This document shows, piece by piece, positions 12,401 to 20,839 of a stretch of DNA of 64,000 nucleotides. The notes under the pieces are model-generated. The model searched no databases and was not told the DNA's origin. It was given only the letters and a program-made list of their open reading frames with translations. Within the stretch, counting starts at the first letter, position 1, and every line of letters begins with the position of its first letter. Source of the DNA: Heliopora coerulea. Its lineage: Eukaryota; Cnidaria; Anthozoa; Scleralcyonacea; Helioporidae. The DNA lies in contig JASJOG010000042.1 in the NCBI GenBank assembly GCA_030142905.1, positions 1,366,501-1,430,500 of the forward strand, in the 5' to 3' direction. The translations under genes were made by a program, and so were the position numbers.

Positions 12401-14598
12401 ACAAATAGACGGTACCTTTCGTGTCTCTGTACTGTGATAGAAACTGGAATGAGGCTTTTATATGAACAAGCTTTTTAATCTAATCGCTAATACTTCAATC
12501 CGGTAAATTTTATTGTAAGATTATAAGTAATTTGTTGTTTTTCATCAAGACTATGTAAAGCACCACCGGACATGTGGAAACGGCGCTATATAAGCTATGT
12601 AACATTATTAGTATTGTTATCGTTGTTATTGTTCCTGTTATTCAAAACGGAAAAATACTTGAAAACACTCGTCCACACCTCGTGTTTTCACTAAGTATTT
12701 TTTCGGTAGAAATGGTGTCAGTCATGTTTCTATCACAGTACTGAAACACTGAAGCAGTTTTCTATTTGTTAAATCGAAACACGGAAAATTTAGATAGTCA
12801 CGTGACATGTAACGAACAAAATGTTGCACTTGACGAAGGATGAATACCAGATGGATCAGCTGCGAAAAGTGCAACTCCAGGGCCCTTGGCTGGAAATCCA
12901 ACTCGCGATCCTTCGGATCCGGTGTGATGGTCTGCCAGCTGAGCTACCAAGGCGGTTGCCGGGAACCTGACTGCGAGTTCTGTATTTATAATTGTTGTAA
13001 TGCCGACGATGGAAAGGGTATATTGAACGAACATTTGGCATGGATACCTGATCTCACGAAATGGAATTTATTCTGGGTGAAGGGAATTTGAAGTGACAGG
13101 GTGTATTTTAAGACTCATCCCGAACAGTGTTGTGCCATATCTTCGTCTAATTTTGGAAATTTTTTTTCGTTTTTCGTGCACAGTACCGTAGCTAGGTGAA
13201 TAGTATTGGGGGTACTGATCCAAGGGCGTGGCACAAACTCAGTTAGGGGGTCCGAGACATTCCTCGGGGTAAATTAGCAAGCTCCCCCCAAAAAGTCTAT
13301 TTTCCTGTCAATCTTCAAAAAATACAGAGGCTGTCGCCATATTTTTATGATGTTTCAGTGAATGTTTAGGTTACTTGTCTGTATGCAATTCTTATATCAA
13401 GAGTCACTGGGTGGGTGAGTTGTTGCTACCCTGGATGCTACCGCCTTGCATGCACACACAACTCTCTCTTTCTTCCCATTGCTTGGTCAGAAACTTCGTG
13501 CAACTTCTTACTTCTTACTTCGTGCAAAGTTAGGGTCATGGAGATCACACATTAACTAGAGAGAGCATTGTAGTTGAATGTCACCCAACCGCGGGGGAAA
13601 AATCGATTGCCACCATATTTGACGAATTTGGGGACAAAATAAACGAGCCCGGATGAAAACTTCAAGGTCATGGTCACAGGCTGCCTCAATTTTGTTTCTT
13701 GTTTGTTTTTCTTTTGAAAAAAAAAATGTAAAACAATTAAAGCAAAAGTAGTAGCCGAGTAATGCCAAGCAAAGCAACTTTTTTTAATATCCAGTTAATG
13801 AAACAAACACGAAACAATTTCCTAAAAATCAGTTTGACATCGAGGTTCTCGAACAAAAGGAAAAGGGCCTGGAGAAGAACAATTCTCCCCCTTCCCCCCA
13901 ATTTACTCAAAATGGCACCGTTCAATTTCACCCCAGTTTTCGGCCCTAACGTCTCCTCTAGTTTTATATAATCTCTATGGTCAGGGTTACGGTTAGGGTT
14001 AGAGAAACGATTGGGTTTGTGTTTGGATTAGGATTGGGGCAGGGGTAGGGGTAGATTTAGGGTTAGGGTTAGAGATTGGATTAGGATTTGGAAAAAGGTA
14101 GGGTTAGTGCTAGGTAAATGTTTTGGGTTAGCGTTAGGGCTACGTGAGTTATGCTCACGATTGCCTAATTACTTCAGGAGCATCGGCCTAACTCCGCTTG
14201 ATTCCTGCATTCCTTCTTTGAATAAACTACTGGTATAAACCGATTAAAAACTGCATTGACTTCGTTTCGCGTTTCACATTCATTGCCAGATATCCTTCAG
14301 CCGTACAAGGAGAGACCCCAAACGAGCAAGCTGGTCGCTAATCGTTTGGTTGCTGGCGCTTTAGGGGTCAGGTCAAAAATGTCGAAAGAAGAAAGACGGC
14401 TTGAGAGAGAGAAAATCAAAGCTGAACGAGGTGAGTGCGGAATGGATTATTTGCTCGTTAACTCGAATGTAACTTTCGGGAAGGGCGCAAGATAGCATGC
14501 CAAGTTAGTTTATACCATGTTCTGTCGACGTTGGAAACTCAACTTCTTTCAAGGTTTTAGTGGTCAATACAGTGACCAAATGTCAGGCAAGAAAGAAA

Positions 14599-14632
<34 letters not shown>

Positions 14633-15506
14633 AACAGTGGCGGACACTTCAGGAAATATTGGGGGGGCGAGTGCCGAAGGCAGGAGCCTTCTAGGGGGGT
14701 CTGGGGGTATGCTTCCCTAGAAAATTAGAAATTTAGAATACTGTTTCTGGTTTGTTTTTAAACAAGGCCATTTTGTTCTGTTATGTTGATTGTTCGTTGT
14801 TGTCATTGTGCTTCCTTTTCTTAAAGTGAAGACCTCCTTGTGCTTCCATTTTTTAAAATGAAAGCTTCAGCTGAAATTATTGGGGGGGCAATCGCCCCCC
14901 CCCCTTGCCCCCCCCTAGTGTCCGCCACTGGAAAGAAAGAAAGGAGGGAAGGAAGAAAGAAAGTAAGGAAGGAAGGAAGAAAGAAAGAAAGAGAGAGAGC
15001 GAGGAAGGAAGGAAAATAGAAAGAAAAAAGGAAGAGAGAAAGAAGGAAAGACAGAAAGAAAGAAAGGAAGGAAGGAAGATAGGAAAAAAGGAAAGAAAGG
15101 ATGGAAGGAAGAAAGAAAGGAAGAAAGGAACAAAGAGAGAAAAAAAATAAACCCTGTCAAAGAGCCTGCTTCACAGACGCTTGTTGGCACATACGGCAAA
15201 GCGTTGTCTGACTACTAAATATATTGGTCTAAAAAGGGCACTTTCGTTTGTAGTAGGGATGTTCGCCCCCAACACCCTCCCCTAGCTCCGAGTCTGCACT
15301 CTTACGCTCAATCATACACCCACACTCCCACAAGCACACCCGGTACGCGAGAACCTTGTCATCTCTTTTGAAGGACCATTTCAATCTTCTTACCTCATGA
15401 TAGGTATTCCCTGACTTGCCAAATATTTTCGATATTTCCAGAGAAAAAGCTAAACAAAGAAAAGCAGAAGAAAGACTTGTGGGAAAGTGAAGACCTCAAA
15501 AATTAA
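230..15506 (+). CDS. R3HCC1L: R3H and coiled-coil domain-containing protein 1-like (R3HCC1L), complete gene, 8 exons
   Basis: Spliced coding gene: 230-489, 4398-6792, 7645-7747, 9803-9884, 11570-11640, 12085-12183, 14290-14430, 15442-15506. All introns are GT-AG and phases match at every junction; the sum is 3216 nt, 1071 residues plus stop. Order of parts: an N-terminal R3H domain with the R-x3-H signature at R50 and H54, which in this family is a single-stranded nucleic-acid-binding fold; a roughly 800-residue acidic Ser/Asp/Asn-rich middle; a Lys/Glu-rich segment; the family motif DEDWETQWDESGECL; an RRM-like segment (HVVEIYDFSSEL, then HWVDDTHALAVF); and a Lys/Glu-rich helical C-terminus (GALGVRSKMSKEER). 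This order is that of vertebrate R3HCC1/R3HCC1L. The cellular role of the family is poorly defined, so function beyond nucleic-acid binding is inference. The long middle is much less conserved than the two ends. Introns hold many repeats. Confidence 0.93.
581..919. repeat. Head-to-head inverted pair of tRNA-derived SINEs
   Basis: The left arm (581 to about 735) is a minus-strand SINE and the right arm (about 765 to 919) a plus-strand copy, forming an imperfect inverted repeat. Each arm contains a tRNA-like region with an A box (TAGCTTAATGGTTAGAGCATC) and a B box (GGTTTAATTCCC) ending in GGGACTCAGA. The tRNA-like 5' ends face each other across about 35 bases, so two Pol III-type promoters would diverge. 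The cloverleaf is too degenerate for a working tRNA gene. Confidence 0.75.
1003..1166 (+). repeat. tRNA-derived SINE, direct copy
   Basis: This is a third copy of the SINE at 740-915, in the same orientation as its right arm. It has an A box (TAGCTCAATGGTTAGAGC), a B box (GGTTCAATTCCC), the same leader (ACCTTTGCTCACCATCTGAG) and the same tail (TAGCTTGAGAGCATATGCAT). Confidence 0.7.
2250..2395 (+). repeat. Degenerate tandem repeat, about 60-65 bp, three units
   Basis: Three diverged units each carry CTTTAGC followed a few bases later by a form of ACTGGTGAATAAAAT, with GATATGGTGA or GACATGGTGA between them. The array lies in intron 1 and codes for nothing recognisable. Confidence 0.5.
2556..3384. 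mobile_element. Possible non-autonomous TIR element
   Basis: Sequences near TCTTCTGGGTGATTA at the left and TAATCACCCAGAAAATA at the right are inverted copies, and GATTACCTGC-type strings continue inside both ends. No transposase is visible between them. The target duplication is unclear, so the boundaries are approximate. Confidence 0.4.
4398..6792 (+). CDS. R3HCC1L: R3HCC1L-like exon 2 (long low-complexity exon)
   Basis: This exon supplies 798 full codons. Its first base completes codon 87 and it ends in phase 0 at CTGAG|GTGAGA. The start is Arg/Gly-rich (GKGRGRGRGRR near 4444). About 5070-6080 is a degenerate Asp/Ser/Asn-rich repeat region with recurring VDN-x-GS and DSVDV units. About 6495-6600 is a Lys-rich segment likely to be helical. 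It ends in the family motif EDWETQWDESGECLNSEALAE. The open frame running on to 6891 is intron read-through. Confidence 0.92.
6968..7400. repeat. Dispersed repeat with GTGTTTG-type inverted ends (intron 2)
   Basis: The left part (TGATGTATCAAACACT) and the right part (AGTGTTTGAGTACAG, then CGTACTGATACAA) are inverted relatives. The interior from ACAGGTTTTC through GGGTATC, TGTGATGTGGTA and TTGATTGGC to GAGATC matches a region at about 58575-58680 in the acyltransferase gene. The two therefore belong to one dispersed family. Confidence 0.5.
7645..7747 (+). CDS. R3HCC1L: R3HCC1L-like exon 3
   Basis: The acceptor is TTTTTAG and the donor GGAG|GTACGT. It encodes LSEIADMHVADIEI followed by a basic/aromatic stretch, 34 codons plus one base. 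It joins in phase 0 to exon 2 and continues the acidic family motif. Confidence 0.88.
7900..8166. mobile_element. Foldback element, family A, copy 1 (13-bp direct repeats)
   Basis: A 241-bp element (7913-8153) is flanked by perfect direct repeats TTGGTAGAGGCTT at 7900-7912 and 8154-8166. The arms are inverted copies (AGAGCAAGAAATATACTCCG against CGGAGTATGTTTCTTGCTCT). An asymmetric tail after the right arm, AAGTTGTCGGGTGGTAATGG, is shared with the other copies. It lies in intron 3 of the R3HCC1L-like gene. Confidence 0.75.
8883..9192. mobile_element. Foldback element, family A, copy 2 (13-bp direct repeats)
   Basis: The element at 8896-9179 is flanked by perfect direct repeats TTATCTTAAATTA at 8883-8895 and 9180-9192. 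It is an almost perfect palindrome with arms of about 125 bp (8894-9018 against 9027-9151), followed by the asymmetric tail AAGTTGTCGGCTGGTCATGG. The near-identity of the arms suggests a young insertion or ongoing conversion. The loop-proximal part of each arm holds a hammerhead-like sequence, listed separately. Confidence 0.8.
8978..9018 (-). ncRNA. Hammerhead ribozyme-like motif (candidate)
   Basis: On the minus strand this 41-nt sequence reads CUGU, CUGAAGA, U, GACUUU, GAAAU, AAAGUC, GAAA, UAUU, ACAG. It can form stem I (CUGU with ACAG), stem II (GACUUU with AAAGUC) and the conserved CUGANGA and GAAA core. Stem III is reduced to a self-complementary AUAU, as in dimeric hammerheads with minimal stem III. 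It departs from the standard core by one extra U between CUGAAGA and stem II. Activity is unproven. Confidence 0.4.
9803..9884 (+). CDS. R3HCC1L: R3HCC1L-like exon 4 (start of RRM-like part)
   Basis: The acceptor is CTGTTTTTAG and the donor TTCAA|GTAAAG. It encodes VYDHVVEIYDFSSELKTQDL and a following helix, equivalent to the first beta strand and helix of the RRM-like region in R3HCC1 proteins. It is entered with one base carried over and leaves in phase 2. Confidence 0.9.
10190..10305 (-). repeat. tRNA-derived SINE fragment
   Basis: On the minus strand this reads as a tRNA-like segment (CGGTGGTCATTGGGCGG, then GGTTCGATCTCCG) followed by the common tail GAAATCGCTTTTCTGAGGGT and a segment ending near CCACATATCG. 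The same tail follows the tRNA-like parts at 11.3, 20.0, 20.2 and 26.5 kb. It lies in intron 4. Confidence 0.6.
10528..10636. repeat. Hairpin/MITE-like inverted repeat
   Basis: The outer AACAATTAGA pairs with TCTAATTGTT, and the inner CTCGAGATTTCTATGAG pairs with CTCATGGAAATCGAGAG. A short loop around GCGAAGCCCG separates them. The following 200 bp also contain short inverted repeats (CGCTATCTATCG against CGAATAGATAGCG). It lies in intron 4. Confidence 0.6.
10965..11425. repeat. Second head-to-head pair of tRNA-derived SINEs
   Basis: A minus-strand tRNA-like copy (about 10970-11050) and a plus-strand copy (about 11244-11330) face each other. The plus copy has A box TAGCTCAATGGTTAGAACG and B box GGTTCGATACCC, then the family tail GGCTCCGAAATTATTATTCTG and ATATCACTAAGCTCCC. 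Sequences between the copies (GACTCAGATGG against CCATCTGAGTC; GTAGCCACG against CGTGGCTGC) are inverted. It lies in intron 4. Confidence 0.65.
11570..11640 (+). CDS. R3HCC1L: R3HCC1L-like exon 5 (RRM-like core)
   Basis: This 71-nt exon has acceptor ATACTGAAG and donor ACAG|GTGCGT. It encodes KSQGFEIHWVDDTHALAVF and a few more residues. WVDDTHAL is the most conserved string of the family. Phase is 1 base in, 23 codons, 1 base out, matching both neighbours. It has no long open frame of its own and was found by searching for the expected peptide. Confidence 0.9.
12085..12183 (+). CDS. R3HCC1L: R3HCC1L-like exon 6
   Basis: The acceptor is CCATTGTAG and the donor GTTG|GTGAGT. It encodes AQSAVEECSNPMLKLRSLYD and a basic stretch ending KAKRRV. 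This corresponds to the end of the RRM-like unit and the following helical linker. It is entered in phase 1 and leaves in phase 1. Confidence 0.9.
12362..12806. mobile_element. MITE with long terminal inverted repeats (intron 6)
   Basis: The left end (around AAACAAATAGACGGTACC, then TCTGTACTGTGATAGAAAC) is matched inverted at the right end (GTTTCTATCACAGTACTGA, then TTTTCTATTTGTT). Short GTCACG and CGTGAC strings lie at the outer edges. The repeats are roughly 80 bp and the interior has no coding capacity. Confidence 0.6.
12830..13040 (-). repeat. tRNA-derived SINE
   Basis: On the minus strand, CCTTGGTAGCTCAGCTGGCA is a good tRNA A-box region, and GCGAGTTGGATTTCCAGCC stands in the B-box position. 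A 3' extension follows on the left. The acceptor-stem pairing of a real tRNA is not evident. It lies in intron 6. Confidence 0.65.
13979..14140 (+). repeat. Degenerate TTAGGG-like interstitial repeat
   Basis: Several GGTTAGGGTTAGAG blocks are mixed with GGTTAGCGTTAGGGC and GGGGCAGGGGTAGGGG. The unit resembles the metazoan telomere repeat, but the array is short and degenerate and lies in intron 6, so it is not a chromosome end. Confidence 0.7.
14290..14430 (+). CDS. R3HCC1L: R3HCC1L-like exon 7 (C-terminal family motif)
   Basis: The acceptor is CATTGCCAG and the donor CGAG|GTGAGT. It encodes DILQPYKERPQTSKLVANRL, then VAGALGVRSKMSKEERRLER. The ERP.TS..A.RLV..ALG.RSK pattern is a strong R3HCC1/R3HCC1L signature. 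The end is a Lys/Glu-rich coiled-coil-like helix. Confidence 0.93.
14590..14634 (+). repeat. (GAAA)n microsatellite, left part
   Basis: A run of GAAA/GGAA units breaks off at 14635, where a MITE begins. It resumes at 14931, so one purine tract was split by the insertion. Confidence 0.9.
14635..14930. mobile_element. hAT-type MITE inserted in the microsatellite
   Basis: The 296-bp element begins CAGTGGCGGACACTT and ends AGTGTCCGCCACTG, so the outer 14 bases are inverted copies. Long G and C runs sit inside both ends. The flanks are GAAAGAAA on both sides, which fits an 8-bp duplication but cannot be proved in a repetitive tract. CAGTGGCG ends are typical of hAT-type elements. Confidence 0.75.
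14931..15152 (+). repeat. (GAAA)/(GGAA)n microsatellite, right part
   Basis: About 220 bp of purine-only GAAA, GGAA and GAGA units lie in intron 7, 300 bp before the last exon. Open frames across it on both strands are artefacts of the repeat. Confidence 0.9.
15442..15506 (+). CDS. R3HCC1L: R3HCC1L-like exon 8 (last coding exon)
   Basis: The acceptor is ATATTTCCAG. It encodes EKKLNKEKQKKDLWESEDL and ends KN with a TAA at 15504-15506. R3HCC1 proteins end in a similar Lys/Glu helix followed by a D-x-W motif. An ATTAAA overlaps the stop; I cannot place the polyadenylation site. Confidence 0.88.
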
Positions 15507-17880
15507 ACGTTTAATGGCGCTGACAGGTATGGGTTTTTAACTGTACGATACTAGGAAGTACTTAAATCGATCAGAATGCTACAGTGCGATTTTTTTACTA
15601 GATACTTTTACACATTGGTTCTCATGTTGGGTACTTCAACTTCCAGATAATATCCCATGTATTTCTCAAGATTTATTATATGGCTGAGCTCGTTTTTTAG
15701 CTTTTGAAATTTTCCTGAAGAGATTGCTTTAGAAGTATCCCTTCAAAAGGTTGAGATGAGTTAAAGAATTTCAAGTATATTTCGACAGGATCAAACCAAC
15801 TTACAGGTTACGTTTGTGACGAAAATATATGACCAAACTATCGAGAAACCTGATAAAACGGTCTCAAAAATTATTTTATGAAACTGCTAAATGCAAGTCT
15901 TCTTTTTACCGTTAGTTTACTATCTTTAGACCATATAGTACACTTCTTAGGCCATACAACAATTTTGAGTTTAAAATAATACTCCATTATGTAAAATTCC
16001 TCCAGAATATATTTGGTCTGAATACTTTTTCTTCGGTTGTGAATGTTTTCGAAACCAAACAAAACAAAAACTGAAGATTAAAGTCGTTTAAAGGACTGGA
16101 ATTGACGTGTAAAATTTTTCTCCATAGGCGGCCATCTTGGCTTCACTTATTGCCGGGCCAAATGACTAGGAGTTAGCATTCCAGTTACCAGAAATAGAGT
16201 TCACTTCGATAGCTACAGTTTACTCAACAGACCTGATATCAGGGCTGACATGCCGCCTGCGTTTTAATGGATGCAAAGTTATAAGCTAATTTGGGTTTTT
16301 ATCTTTTAAATGAATACTATAAAATTGGATTAATTTGGATGCTGTCTAAATGTATTTTCTTAACTTCTTTCTGTATTGGGTTTTATATCCTGCTTAACCC
16401 GTGGGATTACAGCACAAGCGTGGTAATTTGCACGTTTGTTAGAGTGCTGTATGGTCTTTTTTAATCTCCGCAGATATTGGAAAGTCAGTTCTTGCAAGGT
16501 TTTTGTGTATTTTGAATCTATAACCCAAGGTTTATCAGGGCTTATACACTGCTGATAAACTGCGCGTGAGGTACTTAACATACACGTAATTTTGGTGCCG
16601 GGTAAACAGATAAATTGTACTCGCCCCCTTCAAATGGGCATCGTAAGGTACACTTACTCCAATTTAAGATGTCTTAAAATCGTAACAAAGGCAGGAGAGA
16701 CCTTGAACTGGGGTCTTTGTTTTAAACGAGTCGTCATGTTTGTACCAACTGTCAAGAAACTGTGTCTTTTTGAAACGACTCGGAAGTGATTTGTTGTTTC
16801 AAGTGTTTTTGAAGTCAATTTACGTACAATAAAGGAAATCTAAAACCTATGATCTCAAGAATGTAAACATCCTGTTATCTGATGCAAAGAAACTTTGGTT
16901 GCTCATCCTCCGCTCTGAAAATCAACTGAAGTATTTACCTGACTAGCAGAGGGTTAAAAATCCCAACTTCGGGTACCAGATAATGATTCCTTCCCAGCCA
17001 ATTGACCAACGATCGAGCCAGCTGGGAACTGTGTGTGGTCGTTGTTATCCAGTCCCTGAACTGTAAGAGATGCTTGAGACAAATTAACACATATCCAAAC
17101 ATTGACATGTGTGTTGTAATAACATGGCGAAACGAAGCTTAATTTTAATATACATTTAAAATATAGAACTCGTGGTCCTACTGTCGGCAACGGCCTTTGT
17201 AGCTGAGCAGGCAGAGTGCTGTACTGCATCCCCAGAGCTGCGGTTTCCATTTCCAGCGGAGGCTTTATAGTTATATTTTTCCTAAATGGTCCCGATTTCG
17301 TCTCCAAATCATACTGTTATCATTAAGCCAGTTCTCATTTTGCTGCATTTGGTTGTTTATTGTACTCACTGGCATCAGCCGCCTGCCTGAACGTTGGCAT
17401 AACATTACATTTGTATCGACGCAATTTCAGTCCAAACCGATTTCATCGTGTTTACTTATCTGCGTTCTGGCCTTTTTGCCTACGTATCTCTAGTTAACTT
17501 CTTGTAGTGAATTAAGTTTTATCAAAGCGAATTACCAGAATGTCTAAGCCAAAACTGAAACTCGATGCTTTTGTCACAAGATAAGTTATGCATAGTTTTG
17601 AAAAGTTTTTTGTTTGTTTCATTCATGGGATACATCGTTCCTGTACATATATAAAAAAAAAATACTTGTTCACTCTTGTCAGGGAATACAATTATGAAAG
17701 AAACCTCGGCTTTTACGCCAATTTTATCCTGTGGGAGCGACATTTTGGTCATTAGTTGCATGCTTGGCACCTGAAAAGCAGGCATGACAACCTCTTCATT
17801 TGCACTGTTGTGTTCAGTTCGTGCGTATACTGAACTGTGAAGGTCTATGTGCGATTAAAAGCTGAGGACAGAATTGGAAA
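15507..17880. other. Intergenic, no gene seen
   Basis: AT-rich sequence without a recognisable coding region. Weak tRNA-like blocks occur at about 16955-17040 (minus) and 17188-17265 (plus; TAGCTGAGCAGGCAGAG then GGTTTCCATTTCC). They are probably decayed SINEs. Confidence 0.5.
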
Positions 17881-17884
17881 TATG

Positions 17885-18470
17885 AAGTACTTAAATTTTT
17901 TAAGCTACTTTATGTGGCTGGAACTGAAAAGTATGCCAACTACCTATCCCATGACCTGGAAATGATTGAGAAAAGAGCGTTGAAAATAATCTATCCCTGG
18001 ACCTCATATGCAGATGCGCTGATAATTACTGGCCTCCAACACCTCAGTACCAGAAGAGAAAAGATAACGAATAATCTTTTCCTGGATATCATGAGTGACG
18101 AAAACCACAAACTTCACGAATTTCTCCCTCCCCGAAATACCTATGCTACCGAACTTAGGACCAAACATAAGTTTAATGTAAACTTCAGAACAAACCGTTT
18201 TAAAAACAGGTTTTTTTATCGCAAACACATTAAAATTTTAACCAATTTTAGTATTTTAGATTGAATAACTTTTAACATTAGCATCGACCTTTTTAAAAAT
18301 TGTCCATTAGAGTAAATTTTTACTTATCGTTTCTAAACTTCCGTTAGTTCCAGGTAAATTGTGGAACTTGTGTAACATAGTAGAAGTGAATGTATTTTGT
18401 AATGTAAACATAATTCAGCCTATGGCTGCAAGCTTTACCAATTAAAAACATCTATCTATCTATCGATGTA
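17885..18470 (+). mobile_element. 5'-truncated non-LTR retrotransposon, reverse transcriptase C-terminus
   Basis: An open frame at 17914-18264 encodes the tail of a LINE polyprotein. It has the post-RT pattern YLSHDLEMIEKRALKIIYP, then LSTRREKITNNLF and FLPPRNTYATELR. There is no ATG start and no polymerase core, so this is a dead, 5'-truncated copy. Downstream of the stop a 3' UTR ends in a short (ATCT)n tail near 18450-18467, as in CR1/L2-like elements. Family assignment is by motif memory. Confidence 0.8.
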
Positions 18471-18487
18471 ATATATCATACACAAAA

Positions 18488-18597
18488 AGGAGTGTTTCAT
18501 CAAATATCCAAACGCCGAGAAGTGAGTTGAAAAACGAGGAGATAGCCGAATTTTTTTACCAACTTCGATTTGTTTGGATATCTGATGAAACACGACT
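18488..18597. repeat. Inverted repeat with GTGTTTCATCAAATATCC arms
   Basis: GTGTTTCATCAAATATCC pairs with GGATATCTGATGAAACAC across about 70 bp. Related TGTTTCATCA termini occur at about 58350-58452. Confidence 0.6.
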
Positions 18598-18993
18598 TTC
18601 GAGTCTATGACATTACATCTCAAACGAATCATTATTTATATAGGATTAGGGTTTAAAGTTGTCGAAATGTTATTCTTATTAAGATCAGATATCCAAACTA
18701 CGTCTGGGTATTGATTTCCTTTTGTGTTTTGCTCATGAATTGTTAATGAGTCTGAGATACATTTGTAACCCCTGGTTGTTAATGGGCGTGAGCATTGCTG
18801 TGCTGCACAGGGTGAACAGTATTGGCAACAATGTGCTGCCAGGATATAAGATATGTATGGGTTAGTTACCAAGACCGCGGTAACTACGTTGTTTATTATT
18901 GTTCATTTTACTACTTGATTTGGGTGGTTAAAAACAAATTTGATTTTCATCGTCCTGTTTATTTTCTGGGTGATTATTCAGCGAGACGACTAG

Positions 18994-19035
18994 TTAATGT
19001 TCCAGGGTTAATATATATTATCCCTAGGACATTAA
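18994..19035. repeat. Hairpin around TTAATGTTCCAGGG
   Basis: TTAATGTTCCAGGG is followed after an AT-rich loop by CCCTAGGACATTAA, matching at 12 of 14 positions. The surrounding 18600-19160 has no recognisable gene. Confidence 0.45.
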
Positions 19036-19169
19036 TTGACATTAAGTAGGGCTTATTAAGTGATTTTAAGAACCGCGGTACTTCAGAGAAAACCGAGGTG
19101 ATAATGAACTAAGAGTTGTTCTAATAGCCATGATATGAGTTGTTTTGCTATGTGTTTCATCATTTTGAA

Positions 19170-19311
19170 CAAATTCCAACTATCATGTTTGCTATGGTGA
19201 ACATGGCTTCTCCTCCAAATCTTTGTTCCTTGAATCGTGACAAATTCGAACTACCATGTGTGCTATAGTGAACATGGCTTTTCTTCCAAATCTTTTTCCC
19301 GTGAATCGTGA
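19170..19311 (+). repeat. Tandem duplication, 71-bp unit, two copies
   Basis: The unit starts AAATTCCAACTATCATG in the first copy and AAATTCGAACTACCATG in the second, and both end GAATCGTGA. No coding function is evident. Confidence 0.7.
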
Positions 19312-19959
19312 AAAGCCGCTGTCGCTTCATCACTACTGAACGACATTGTCGCAAATAATAATTTTCTAAGATCTTCTCTTTCTACACTTAGTTTTCCCTT
19401 GTCTAATATGCAGTTTATAGCCAGGTCAATGGTTTCAAGTAACTGGATGTTGGTAAATAACCTGCATACGTTGAAGGATATTAAGAATTTTTGGCAGGAA
19501 TTTAAGGGCTTGAATTTCTTTCTTTCTTTCTTGATTTCTAGATTTTCCTCGATTGAAGCCTTTAACTACAGACTGGCTAAACAGCTCGTCGCCATTGTCA
19601 GTCCACACATCGCAAACCATTTTTGTATCAGCGATTTACTTTCGTTCGTACAAGAAGTCAAGTCCTTGAATTCCTGCCAAAAATTCTTAGTATTCTTCTA
19701 GGTATGCAGCTTATTTACGAAAATCTCGTTAGACGAAACTACTGATCTGCGTATAAACTGTATGCTACACCAAGGATATGTACGTATATTGGAAGAGAAG
19801 ATCATAGAAAATGATTTAGGTTTGCGCCATCATCCACCTACTACTTGTTCAATGAAATTGTTTACGACTAACTAAACGATAATTTTGAAACTACGATAAA
19901 CAATACGTCCTTCGTTGGTGATATTGTAACTCAATCGTTTTGATGACAATGTTGTTACA

Positions 19960-20290
19960 GCTTGTGAGATGACAGGTAATATGTTAAAGTTTGTCAAGTT
20001 CAAACCCTCTTGAAAACGATTTCTCATCCCCAGACGGTGATCGAACCGACATACTTCAGATGCCTGTTGAGGCGCTCTAGCCATTGAGCCACCGATACTC
20101 GGATGGTGAGCTAAGTTGCGGGTTCAACATATGTACTGCCTATGCGATAGTCACGAACTATTAACAAAACGATCAAAGGGTACCGGTCAGATCCACGTAT
20201 GGGGCTCAGAAATCGTTTTTATGAGGGTTAGAGCATGAAGAACGTCAACATATCACCCGTGATATCACCAAGCCCCCACATTCACTTTTA
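19960..20290. repeat. tRNA-derived SINE pair, inverted, partly decayed
   Basis: The minus-strand copy (about 19980-20100) has the A-box side TGGCTCAATGGCTAGAGCGC and the tail GAAATCGTTTTCAAGAGGGT. A plus-strand remnant (about 20180-20290) has GGGGCTCAGAAATCGTTTTT and GATATCACCAAGC. The arrangement repeats that at 11.0-11.4 kb. Confidence 0.6.
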
Positions 20291-20657
20291 AGTCTATCCA
20301 CACGAACGCATTTTCTGTGGCATGTTTTTCAGCGACCATTCTATTTGCTCGTGTACATGAGAAAATTTGCCCGAATTTTATGTGACAAATACATTTGATG
20401 AAAAACTGGCGCGCCAATTTTTATGTGGGAAAGAAAAAATATCATATGGAAAGTTTGTTCGTGTGTACGATCCGTCACAGAAAATTTGCCACATACTCAG
20501 AGGTTGGCATTGGCTTCTTCGGTTTTGTTTCCACTATCTACTGTTATATCTGGGGCATGGGCAAACGAGTTTTCAACATAGCATTTGCTGTCCTTATGCA
20601 CGAGCAAATATCTTTGTTACAGAAAACTTGCCACAGAAAATTTGCTCGTTTGGATTA
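20291..20657. mobile_element. MITE with about 70-bp terminal inverted repeats
   Basis: The left end ATCCACACGAACGCATTTTC, then TGTGGCATGTTTTTC, is matched inverted by the right end GAAAACTTGCCACA and GAAAATTTGCTCGTTTGGAT. TTTGCTCGTG motifs recur inside. Open frames crossing it are fortuitous. Confidence 0.6.
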
Positions 20658-20734
20658 GGCTTTATGTGTAACATTCATCACAGTCGAAGTTGTGAGGTGT
20701 TTCAAATGCGCGTCCTCTCAAGCTTCTTCCGAAA

Positions 20735-20835
20735 TTTCTTTCTGAGCCCTTGACGCGAATCGAAGCCGTGATCTAACGATCGACGTGACATGCTCTCACC
20801 ATTGAGCAACACAGATTCACATAAGTTCCACAATG
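20735..20835 (-). repeat. tRNA-derived SINE
   Basis: On the minus strand, TGTTGCTCAATGGTGAGAGC is the A-box region and GGCTTCGATTCGCGTCAAGG the B-box region, ending GGGCTCAGAAAG. It is related to the copy at 768-855. Confidence 0.6.
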
Positions 20836-20839
20836 AGCG

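Noticed and set aside
14905..15199. Lys/Glu-rich and Ser/Phe-rich open frames
   Set aside because: They are translations of a purine microsatellite on the two strands.
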